The notes: generated by a model from the sequence alone, not told the origin. DNA of 5,729 nucleotides from Alphaproteobacteria bacterium (GCA_030428025.1 JAUIBJ010000267.1:1-5729), one strand, 5' to 3'; positions 1 to 5,039 are shown, counted from the stretch's first letter. Numbers and translations are program-made.

Positions 1-749
1 ATCCGGTCGATGAAGATCACCCCCGGCTCGGCGAAATCATAGGTCGCCTGCATGATCCGGTTCCACAGGTCGCGGGCCTGGATTGTGTGATAGACCTTGC
101 CGCCGAAGCTCAGCTCCCAAGGGCCGTCGGCCTTCACCGCCTCCATGAAGGCATCGCTCACCAGCACAGACAGGTTGAAGTTCCGAAGCCGTGCCGCGTC
201 GGCCTTGACCGCGACAAACTCCTCGATATCGGGGTGGTCGCAGCGCATAGTCGCCATCATCGCTCCCCGGCGCGACCCCGCGCTCATGATCGTTCGGCAC
301 ATCGCGTCCCAGACATCCATGAAGGAAAGCGGCCCGCTGGCATCGGCCGCCACGCCCTTCACCGCCGCGCCTTTCGGGCGCAGGGTGGAGAAGTCATAGC
401 CGATGCCCCCGCCCTGCTGCATGGTCAGCGCCGCCTCGCGCAGTGCGTTGAAGATGCCGTTCAGATCGTCTGGGATGGTGCCCATGACGAAACAGTTGAA
501 CAGCGTCACCTGCCGTTTCGTGCCGGCGCCGGCAAGGATCCGGCCAGCGGGCAGAAAGCGGAAATCCTCCAGCGCGGCATAGAAGCGCTCTTCCCAGTGC
601 GCGGGGTCGGCCTCGGGGGTGGCAAGGGCCCGGGCCACGCGGCGCCAGCTGTCCTCGACCGTGCGGTCGATGGGGGTGCCGTCGGCCGCCTTGAAACGGT
701 ATTTCATGTCCCAGATGGACTCGGCGATCGGGGCGGCGAAACGGGTCAT
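1..749 (-). CDS. nrdJ: Adenosylcobalamin-dependent (class II) ribonucleotide reductase, N-terminal part
   Basis: Reduces ribonucleotides to deoxyribonucleotides in the cytoplasm using a B12-derived radical, so it needs no oxygen. The first 249 residues are visible and the gene runs off the left edge; I recognise the family from the continuous sequence. Visible landmarks are FLPAGRILAGAGT (65-77), NCFVMG (85-90), MQQGGGIGYDFSTLRPKG (110-127), SGPLSFMDVWDAMCRTIMSAGSRRGAMM (138-165) and MRCDHPDIEEF (168-178). Cys86 sits where the first cysteine of the substrate-reducing disulfide pair is expected; the thiyl-radical cysteine lies outside the window. The start MTRFAAPIAE is the usual family start. 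No good Shine-Dalgarno precedes it: the best is GGGA with an 11-base gap. No frameshift is seen across the 249 codons. The gene is divergent from the DUF1489 gene. Confidence 0.95.
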   Translation of the reverse strand, partial: MTRFAAPIAESIWDMKYRFKAADGTPIDRTVEDSWRRVARALATPEADPAHWEERFYAALEDFRFLPAGRILAGAGTKRQVTLFNCFVMGTIPDDLNGIFNALREAALTMQQGGGIGYDFSTLRPKGAAVKGVAADASGPLSFMDVWDAMCRTIMSAGSRRGAMMATMRCDHPDIEEFVAVKADAARLRNFNLSVLVSDAFMEAVKADGPWELSFGGKVYHTIQARDLWNRIMQATYDFAEPGVIFIDR

Positions 750-877
750 GGGGCGACGATTCCCAATTCGGTTGGAGGGAAGACCCACCTTAGCCCGCAC
801 AGCTAGAGATTTCCACTACTCCTTGCAGAAACCGCGTGGGACACTACGATATATATTCGAATCCGGGGGGGAGTCGA
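750..877. promoter_or_regulatory. Divergent intergenic region between nrdJ and the DUF1489 gene
   Basis: These 128 bases must hold the promoters of both nrdJ (leftward) and the DUF1489 gene (rightward). The core at 849-862 is AT-rich (GATATATATTCGAAT, with the palindrome ATTCGAAT at 855-862), unlike the GC-rich surroundings. CACTAC occurs twice, at 814-819 and 842-847. GANTC sites lie at 758-762, 859-863 and 871-875, with a fourth just inside nrdJ at 718-722. I could not place convincing -35/-10 pairs: TTGCAG (823-828) with TACGAT (845-850) is a weak rightward candidate. No B12-box sequence is visible and the region is short for a cobalamin riboswitch. Confidence 0.6.
865..872 (+). promoter_or_regulatory. 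Ribosome binding site deciding the TTG start of the DUF1489 gene
   Basis: GGGGGGAG lies five bases before TTG at 878. The upstream GTG at 836 has no purine-rich site in front of it. This favours the rare TTG start. Confidence 0.6.
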
Positions 878-1306
878 TTGGCCAAACTGCACCTCATCAA
901 GCTCAGCGTCGGCTCTGCCTCGGTGGAAAGCCTGATCGAATGGCATGCCACGCGCCGGGCCCAGACGCAGGACGGGCTGCCCCGGCATGTTACGCGGATG
1001 TGGCCCAAACGCGCCGAAGAGGTGCTGGAAGGCGGGTCGATCTACTGGGTCATCCAGGGGTTGGTGCAATGCCGCCAGCGGGTGCTGCGCTTCGACGAAG
1101 TGATCGGACAGGACGGCATTCGCCGCTGCGCCATCGTGCTTGACCCCCAGATCACGCGCACCTCGCTCGCCCGCAAACGCCCCTTCCAGGGCTGGCGCTA
1201 TCTTGCCCCCGCCGATGCGCCCGCCGACCTGCCCGCCTCGCGCCGGAACGACGACACGTTGCCGGCGGACATGTCCGCGGCGCTGTCCGATATCGGTGTC
1301 ATCTGA
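878..1306 (+). CDS. DUF1489 family protein
   Basis: A 142-residue cytoplasmic protein of the conserved alphaproteobacterial family DUF1489 (COG5458); its function is unknown to me. Typical blocks are KLHLIKLSVG (3-12), LPRHVTRMWPKR (34-45), GGSIYWVIQGLVQCRQRVL (52-70), DGIRRCAIVLDP (79-90) and RPFQGWRYL (101-109). No signal peptide or membrane segment is visible. I chose the TTG at 878 because MAKLHLIKL is the usual N-terminus and GGGGGGAG (865-872) is a well-spaced Shine-Dalgarno. An in-frame GTG at 836 would add 14 residues (MGHYDIYSNPGGSR) that lie over the AT-rich promoter core and do not look like the family. The gene appears to stand alone, divergent from nrdJ and 248 bases before the first barrel gene. 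Confidence 0.88.
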   Translation: MAKLHLIKLSVGSASVESLIEWHATRRAQTQDGLPRHVTRMWPKRAEEVLEGGSIYWVIQGLVQCRQRVLRFDEVIGQDGIRRCAIVLDPQITRTSLARKRPFQGWRYLAPADAPADLPASRRNDDTLPADMSAALSDIGVI

Positions 1307-1489
1307 TCGCCGGCCACGCCGCGCCCATCGGCAGAATTTAGCTTAAATCTCTGTCTTGTCAGCAGTTTTTTGCGCCTCGGCGCGCCCGGGTGCGGGCTTT
1401 GATCACGAAATGCGGAAGCTCCGGACCACCCCCCTTGCGAGACAGACGACATGCCATATGTGGCGTCGGGACGGATGACGGGTCCACGC

Positions 1490-1520
1490 CTGCCACGCTT
1501 GGCAGCGACGGCCACGTCGC
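1490..1520 (+). other. Two abutting perfect 6-bp hairpins in the leader of the first barrel gene
   Basis: CTGCCA (1490-1495), loop CGCT, TGGCAG (1500-1505) forms one perfect stem. GCGACG (1505-1510), loop GCCA, CGTCGC (1515-1520) forms a second, sharing base 1505. Just upstream, GCCA-TATG-TGGC (1453-1464) forms a smaller one. All three have four-base loops and lie within 105 bases of the start codon. No T-run follows, so they are not terminators. They may stabilise the mRNA or form a regulatory leader (inference). Confidence 0.5.
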
Positions 1521-1522
1521 CG

Positions 1523-1534
1523 AAAAAACCAAGG
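1523..1534 (+). repeat. A6CCAAGG leader element, copy A
   Basis: AAAAAACCAAGG occurs identically at 2442-2453 before the second barrel gene. Here it ends 20 bases before the start codon and directly follows a hairpin. Both copies continue with one variable base and then CA. Confidence 0.7.
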
Positions 1535-1541
1535 TCACGAA

Positions 1542-1548
1542 AAGGAGA
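1542..1548 (+). promoter_or_regulatory. Ribosome binding site of the first barrel gene
   Basis: AAGGAGA lies six bases before ATG 1555 and is the strongest Shine-Dalgarno in the window. It fixes the start at 1555, where a signal peptide begins, rather than at the in-frame GTG 1390. Confidence 0.85.
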
Positions 1549-1554
1549 CCGGAC

Positions 1555-2142
1555 ATGTTCAGAACGATTTCCCTGCTGGCGGCTGGTGCCGCCCTCGCCG
1601 CCGGGCCCGCCCTGGCCGGCAGCATTGGAACCCCGGTTAAGGAGCCACCCCTCGCCCCCGTCGCCCCGGCCGTCGACCCCGGCCCCGACTGGACCGGTTT
1701 CTATGGCGGCGCCCAGATCGGCTATGGCGATGTCGATGCCAACGTGCCGGGCGTCAGCGGCGACGGCGCCATTGGCGGCCTGACCTTCGGCTATGACTAC
1801 GATTTCGGCAACTGGGTCGTCGGCGGCGGTATAGATTATGACTGGGCCGACATCTCGGTCACGCCGGTCAACAGCCTCGACAACATCTTCCGCGCCAAGC
1901 TGCGCGGCGGCTACAAGATCGGCGATGGGCTGGTCTATGCCACCGGCGGCTATGCCAACGCCGATATCAGCGGCGCGGGCGACGATGACGGCTATTTCAT
2001 CGGCGGCGGCTACGAGCACATGATCGCCGAGAACATCTCGCTTGGCGGCGAGGTGCTGTATCACGAGTTCGACAATTTCAATGGCACGGCCACCGATGTG
2101 GAGGCCACCACGGTTCAGGTCAGGGGCACGTTCCGCTTCTGA
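1555..2142 (+). CDS. Small outer-membrane beta-barrel protein (Omp25/Omp31-like), copy A
   Basis: A 195-residue secreted protein. Residues 1-21 are a classic signal peptide with likely cleavage ALA|GS. A Pro/Ala-rich linker (about 22-44) follows, then a barrel from DWTGFYGGAQIGYG (45-58) to the C-terminal Phe (FRF). Alternating hydrophobic strands can be read as eight: near 45-60, 72-85, 86-100, 111-123, 125-140, 144-160, 162-175 and 182-195. This fits the OmpA-like eight-stranded barrel superfamily (COG3637, PF13505). There are no cysteines. The likely place is the outer membrane, as a structural or porin-like protein; no substrate can be inferred. It is about 62% identical over the barrel (93 of 151 by eye, no gaps) to the next gene. 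A strong hairpin follows the stop. Confidence 0.9.
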   Translation: MFRTISLLAAGAALAAGPALAGSIGTPVKEPPLAPVAPAVDPGPDWTGFYGGAQIGYGDVDANVPGVSGDGAIGGLTFGYDYDFGNWVVGGGIDYDWADISVTPVNSLDNIFRAKLRGGYKIGDGLVYATGGYANADISGAGDDDGYFIGGGYEHMIAENISLGGEVLYHEFDNFNGTATDVEATTVQVRGTFRF

Positions 2143-2151
2143 TCTGATGGC

Positions 2152-2183
2152 CGCGGCCCGGGGTGCCCCAAGCCCGGGCCGCG
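2152..2183 (+). terminator. Strong GC hairpin after the first barrel gene
   Basis: An 11-bp perfect stem, CGCGGCCCGGG (2152-2162) with CCCGGGCCGCG (2173-2183), and a 10-base loop, starts nine bases after the stop. No T-run follows, so it is not a textbook intrinsic terminator. It may still stop transcription or protect the 3' end of the mRNA. A second stem, GCGCGC-ATCG-GCGCGC (2181-2196), overlaps its 3' arm. Confidence 0.55.
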
Positions 2184-2329
2184 CGCATCGGCGCGCCATG
2201 GCCTGTCCGGCCCGGCGGCCCGACGGGAGCCGGCGAAAAGGCGCCGAAATCCTGCCCTCATAGGCCAAAAGCCGCCGTCATCCCTTCTGCAGCATACCCC
2301 GCCTTTGCCCGCGCCACCGCGGTGTGGCC

Positions 2330-2357
2330 TTGAGATCGCGCCAAAAAAGGTTATGTT
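2330..2357 (+). promoter_or_regulatory. Candidate sigma-70 promoter of the second barrel gene
   Basis: TTGAGA (2330-2335, 5 of 6 to TTGACA), 16 bases, then TATGTT (2352-2357, 4 of 6 to TATAAT). Transcription would begin near 2364, giving a leader of about 100 bases. It coincides with the drop in GC. The match is modest and could be chance. Confidence 0.35.
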
Positions 2358-2366
2358 TTCGTTAAC
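2351..2366 (+). promoter_or_regulatory. CtrA-like box upstream of the second barrel gene
   Basis: TTAT-N7-TTAAC matches the full CtrA consensus TTAA-N7-TTAAC at eight of nine fixed bases. It lies about 100 bases before ATG 2464 and overlaps the candidate -10 and start site, a position where CtrA would more likely repress than activate. CtrA is known as a cell-cycle and developmental regulator in alphaproteobacteria, and some of its targets there are envelope genes. Binding here is inference. Confidence 0.35.
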
Positions 2367-2375
2367 GTTAAAAGA

Positions 2376-2439
2376 CCGGAACAAAAACAATCCGGCGTAG
2401 TTCAAACGAGCACCTGCCCGGACTCACCCCGTTTCGGGC
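2376..2439 (+). other. Leader hairpins before the second barrel gene
   Basis: CCGGA (2376-2380) pairs with TCCGG (2391-2395) across a 10-base A-rich loop. Downstream, CGGG (2435-2438) can pair either with CCCG at 2428-2431 (3-base loop) or, as CGGGC, with GCCCG at 2416-2420. These two pairings exclude each other. The stems are short, so their use in the cell is uncertain. Confidence 0.3.
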
Positions 2440-2441
2440 GC

Positions 2442-2453
2442 AAAAAACCAAGG
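2442..2453 (+). repeat. A6CCAAGG leader element, copy B
   Basis: Identical to 1523-1534. Here it ends 10 bases before the start codon, so its AAGG also serves as the Shine-Dalgarno. A GC hairpin lies just upstream, as in copy A. Confidence 0.7.
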
Positions 2454-2454
2454 A
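2450..2454 (+). promoter_or_regulatory. Ribosome binding site of the second barrel gene
   Basis: AAGGA lies nine bases before ATG 2464. It is formed by the end of the A6CCAAGG leader element shared with the first barrel gene, where the same bases lie too far from the start and a separate AAGGAGA is used. Confidence 0.65.
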
Positions 2455-2463
2455 CAGTTTTCC

Positions 2464-3048
2464 ATGCGACGTATCCTTCTTCTTTCGGCCGCCACCTTTC
2501 TGGTCACCGGGCCCGTGCTGGCCGGCAGCCTCGAGGCGCCGCCGCCCGCCCCGCCGGTCGTGCCGGCCCCGGCCCCCGCCCCCAGCACGCCGGACTGGAC
2601 CGGCTTCTACCTCGGCAGCCAGATCGGCTATGTCAGCGTCGACACCAACGTCCCAGGCGTGAGCGGCGATGACCTCATCGCCGGTTTCACCGCCGGGTAC
2701 GACTACGACATGGGCAATGTCGTGGTCGGCGGCAGCGTCGATTACGACTGGACGAACGCCACCCTCGTGCCCGGTCTCGATGTCGAGAATGTCTGGCGCG
2801 CGAAGCTGCGCGGCGGCTACAAGCTGGGCCGCGGGCTGGTCTACGCCACCGCCGGCTATGCCAATGCTGACACCTCTACGCTGGGCGACGAGGACGGCTA
2901 TTTCGCCGGCGCGGGCTACGACTACATGGTCGGCGATCACCTCGCCGTCGGCGGCGAATTGCTGTTCCACGAGTTCGACACGTTCAACGGCACCCCGGTG
3001 AACGTGGACGCGACGACCTTCGCGATCCGCACCACCTACAAGTTCTGA
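2464..3048 (+). CDS. Small outer-membrane beta-barrel protein (Omp25/Omp31-like), copy B
   Basis: A 194-residue paralogue of the preceding gene. Its signal peptide (1-20) has likely cleavage VLA|GS. A 23-residue linker rich in Pro and Ala (21-43) leads to DWTGFYLGSQIGY (44-56). The barrel has exactly the same length as in copy A (151 residues) and ends in YKF, the C-terminal aromatic used by the outer-membrane assembly machinery. Shared blocks include NVPGVSGD (62-69), RAKLRGGYK (112-120), GLVYAT (124-129), DGYF and HEFD (169-172). Signal peptide and linker have diverged more than the barrel. The likely place is the outer membrane, role unknown. It has its own leader and probable promoter, so it need not be co-transcribed with copy A. 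A bidirectional hairpin follows. Confidence 0.9.
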   Translation: MRRILLLSAATFLVTGPVLAGSLEAPPPAPPVVPAPAPAPSTPDWTGFYLGSQIGYVSVDTNVPGVSGDDLIAGFTAGYDYDMGNVVVGGSVDYDWTNATLVPGLDVENVWRAKLRGGYKLGRGLVYATAGYANADTSTLGDEDGYFAGAGYDYMVGDHLAVGGELLFHEFDTFNGTPVNVDATTFAIRTTYKF

Positions 3049-3053
3049 CCTTG

Positions 3054-3084
3054 TCGCCCCGGCCCCTTGGAAGGGCCGGGGCGA
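3054..3084. terminator. Bidirectional terminator-like hairpin between convergent genes
   Basis: TCGCCCCGGCCC (3054-3065) pairs perfectly with GGGCCGGGGCGA (3073-3084) around a 7-base loop, a 12-bp stem. It starts five bases after the copy B stop and ends three bases before the stop codon of the convergent dehydratase gene. Neither side has a T-run. The position strongly suggests a shared transcription end or mRNA-protecting stem for both genes. Confidence 0.7.
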
Positions 3085-3087
3085 TCC

Positions 3088-4260
3088 TCACACCTTCCTG
3101 AACCGACCGCCATAGGACCCGCCGGCGCGCCCGGCCGGAAAGGCGCCCTCGTCGCAATACCGCCTGTGACATCGCGCCAGTGCCGCACGGTCCAGCGTGA
3201 CGCCCAGCCCCGGCCCCTCCGGCACCGCGACCGTGCCACCCTTGGGGCTGAACGGGCCCCCCTCGATCACATCGTCCGCATACCAGCGAAACAGCGTCTG
3301 GCTCGCGTCGCGCACAGGCTCCAGCGCGGCGGAAAGCTGCAAATAGGCGGCGCTGGCCACACCCGTCTCGCCACTGTGAAAGCGGAACCCCACATCAAAT
3401 GCGGCGCAGGACTTGATGAAGCTCACCGCGCCGGCGACCCCCCCCAACTCGTTGATATTGGTCACGATCGCATCGGGCGCCCCAAGCTCCACCGCGCGGC
3501 GCAGATCGACCCGGTGGCTCGACAGGCCGGCGGGCGTCACGTCGCGCAGCGCCGCCATTTCCTCGTAGCTTTCCACCGGCTCCTCGTACCAGGCGATGTC
3601 GAAGGGCTCCAAGGCCCGGATCGCCCGTTTCGCGGTGGGCAGGGTCCAGCCGCCATTGGCGTCGAGTCGCAGTTCGCGGTCGCCGATGGCGGCGCGGATT
3701 TCGCGCACCATCTGGACCTCCGTGGCCAGATCGACCGTCGCCAGCTTGCCCTCGAAAATGCGCGCATCGTGGCGCTCGATCATCTCGGCGCAGAAGCGGG
3801 CGATCTCCAGCGGGGTGGCCTCGCCGGGATGGTCTGGACCGGGATCGCGAAAGGCAAAGTATTCGGACAGCGCGATCCTGTCACGCGCGCGCCCCCCCAG
3901 CAGATGCCAGAGCGGCAGCCCCTCCGTCTTGCCGCGCGCATCCCACATCGCCATTTCGATCCCGGCGAAGGCGCGGCGGGTGGCCAGCATGTTGTCCCAG
4001 GGCGTATAGGCCATGCCCGGCACGCAGGCGCGTGCGGCGCCCTCGACGAGGCGAACATCATGGCCGATGAGCGTGTTACCCATCGCCTCCACATCGGCCT
4101 TGCGGTCGCCATCGGCACATTCGCCAAGCCCCACCACCCCGTCCTCGGTTTCCAACTCGATCACCGTCTTGGTGAGCGACGCGATGCTGCCATAGCTAAA
4201 CCGGTAGGGAGCGACGAAGGGGATGTTGACCGGGGTGGCCGTGATCGAGCGAATTTTCAT
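3088..4260 (-). CDS. Enolase-superfamily acid-sugar dehydratase (glucarate dehydratase / mandelate racemase-like)
   Basis: A 390-residue cytoplasmic Mg-dependent enzyme of the mandelate racemase/muconate lactonizing group. The N-terminal capping domain starts MKIRSITATPVNIPF and runs to about 125; the TIM barrel follows. Visible active-site elements are Lys172 (FEGKLA), metal ligand Asp200 (LDANGGW), Glu226-Glu227 (WYEEPVE), SSH (247-249) near the third ligand position, and His295 in FRFHSGETG. A Lys on one side and a His on the other, with DANGGW, resembles acid-sugar dehydratases such as glucarate dehydratase, which remove water from an aldarate or aldonate to give a keto-deoxy sugar acid. 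The true substrate cannot be read from sequence. The start at 4260 gives the standard N-terminus; the frame stays open to 4983 only because it overlaps hisG. It lies 83 bases after hisG on the same strand. Confidence 0.85.
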   Translation of the reverse strand: MKIRSITATPVNIPFVAPYRFSYGSIASLTKTVIELETEDGVVGLGECADGDRKADVEAMGNTLIGHDVRLVEGAARACVPGMAYTPWDNMLATRRAFAGIEMAMWDARGKTEGLPLWHLLGGRARDRIALSEYFAFRDPGPDHPGEATPLEIARFCAEMIERHDARIFEGKLATVDLATEVQMVREIRAAIGDRELRLDANGGWTLPTAKRAIRALEPFDIAWYEEPVESYEEMAALRDVTPAGLSSHRVDLRRAVELGAPDAIVTNINELGGVAGAVSFIKSCAAFDVGFRFHSGETGVASAAYLQLSAALEPVRDASQTLFRWYADDVIEGGPFSPKGGTVAVPEGPGLGVTLDRAALARCHRRYCDEGAFPAGRAGGSYGGRFRKV

Positions 4261-4343
4261 GTGGGGCGCGGGCCTTTGCCGAAAGGGATAAAACCCGGCC
4301 ACGCTGGCGCGCCGCGCATGCCCCGTCAAGGCCCCTGCGGTCG
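4261..4343 (-). other. Short gap between hisG and the dehydratase gene
   Basis: In these 83 bases, read on the minus strand, CCTTT-CGGC-AAAGG (4273-4286) forms a small hairpin. Its AAAGG arm is the only Shine-Dalgarno-like sequence before the dehydratase start, 12 bases away. The palindrome GGCGCGCC is also present (around 4308-4315). There is no obvious terminator, so read-through from hisG is possible. Confidence 0.35.
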
Positions 4344-5039
4344 TCAGTCCACACCAAGCCGCGCGATCAGCGCATTGAGCGTCTGCCGGTCCGCCGGCTC
4401 CATGTCGGTGCCTCGGGCTCGGAACAGCGTCGCCTGGCTGCGCAGGATGAGCCCGTCCTCCAGCACCTTCAGATGGTTGGCGCGCAGCGTGTCTCCCGAC
4501 GAGGTGATATCGGCGATCGCCTCGGCGGTTTCGTTCTTCACCGTGCCCTCGGTCGCGCCCTGGCTGTCGACCAGTTGATAATCGGCAACGCCATTGTCGC
4601 GCAGGAATTCGCGCACCAGCCGGTGGTATTTGGTGGCGATCCGCAAGCGGAAGCCGTGTTTCGCGCGAAAGGCCGCCGCCGCGGCGTCGAGGTCGTCCAA
4701 TGTCCCCACATCGACCCAGGCGCGCGGCACCGCCAGAACCAGATCGGCATGGCCGAAGCCCAAAGGGGCCACCTCCTCGACCCTGCGGTCCCAGAGCCCC
4801 AGTTTCTCGCGCACCAGATCGGTGCCGGTCACGCCCAGATGGATGCGGCCCGCCGCCAGTTCGCGCGGGATCTCGCCGGCCGAAAGCAGCACCAGTTCCA
4901 CATTGTCGATCCCCTCGACCAGCCCGGCATATTCGCGCTCCGACCCGGCCCGGCCCAGACGCACGCCGCGCGCCCCGAACCATTCGAAGGTCTTCTCCAT
5001 CAGCCGGCCCTTTGAGGGCACGCCCAGCTTCACGCTCAT
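4344..5039 (-). CDS. hisG: ATP phosphoribosyltransferase catalytic subunit, short form
   Basis: Joins ATP and PRPP to make phosphoribosyl-ATP, the first committed step of histidine biosynthesis. At 231 residues it is the short form (HisG_S), which lacks the C-terminal ACT-like regulatory domain and needs HisZ for activity and histidine feedback. Family landmarks are LGVPSKGRLMEKTFEWF (5-21), LLSAGEIPRELAAGRIHLGV (51-70) with TGTDLV (71-76), and LRIATKYHRLVREF (132-145). The PRPP-binding signature is ETAEAIADITSSGDTLRANHL (170-190). The start ATG overlaps the hisZ stop by four bases (ATGA), so translation is coupled. The length is complete and no odd residues are seen. Confidence 0.97.
   Translation of the reverse strand: MSVKLGVPSKGRLMEKTFEWFGARGVRLGRAGSEREYAGLVEGIDNVELVLLSAGEIPRELAAGRIHLGVTGTDLVREKLGLWDRRVEEVAPLGFGHADLVLAVPRAWVDVGTLDDLDAAAAAFRAKHGFRLRIATKYHRLVREFLRDNGVADYQLVDSQGATEGTVKNETAEAIADITSSGDTLRANHLKVLEDGLILRSQATLFRARGTDMEPADRQTLNALIARLGVD

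Larger units (their letters stand above)
1307..1554 (+). other. Non-coding leader and promoter region of the first barrel gene
   Basis: The 248 bases after the DUF1489 stop hold no convincing gene. A frame open back to GTG 1390 joins the barrel gene, but its codons encode no signal peptide or recognisable sequence. An AT-rich patch with ATTTA-GCT-TAAAT lies at 1336-1348, followed by a T6 run at 1366-1371. Nearer the gene come three short hairpins (1451-1466, 1490-1505, 1505-1520), the A6CCAAGG element (1523-1534) and the Shine-Dalgarno (1542-1548). No clear sigma-70 promoter pair was found, and I see no standard terminator for the DUF1489 gene. Confidence 0.5.
2143..2463 (+). other. Intergenic region between the two barrel genes (no gene)
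   Basis: The 321 bases change character midway. The first half (2143-2340) is very GC-rich, with stacked inverted repeats at 2152-2183 and 2181-2196 and a perfect palindrome CACCGCGGTG at 2315-2324. The second half (2341-2460) is AT-rich, with a promoter-like stretch, a CtrA-like box (2351-2366), the palindrome TTAACGTTAA (2362-2371) and short leader hairpins before the second barrel gene. Open frames crossing this stretch on either strand have no recognisable sequence and no ribosome binding site, so I see no gene here. Confidence 0.6.

Noticed and set aside
87..806. Open frames on the plus strand opposite nrdJ
   Set aside because: nrdJ is unmistakable on the minus strand for 249 codons; these are GC-driven shadow frames.
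750..877. Cobalamin riboswitch before the B12-dependent nrdJ
   Set aside because: No B12-box-like sequence is seen and the region is short for the class. A covariance-model search would settle it.
1356..1383. T6 run next to GCGCC-TC-GGCGC as a terminator of the DUF1489 gene
   Set aside because: The T-run is on the wrong side of the stem for the plus strand, and the two-base loop is too tight.
1390..1554. N-terminal extension of the first barrel protein from GTG 1390
   Set aside because: It would bury the signal peptide, and a strong Shine-Dalgarno points to ATG 1555.
2199..2263. Short frame from ATG 2199 between the barrel genes
   Set aside because: It has no ribosome binding site, lies on the hairpin region, and its Arg/Pro-rich sequence is typical of random GC-rich frames.
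3067..4578. Long open frame (503 codons) on the plus strand opposite the dehydratase and hisG
   Set aside because: It is antisense to two well-recognised genes, has no family resemblance, and is His/Arg/Gly-rich as expected from the shadow of high-GC codons.
4261..4983. N-terminal extension of the dehydratase by 241 codons
   Set aside because: The extension lies inside hisG in another frame and is low-complexity. MKIRSITATP at 4260 is the standard start.
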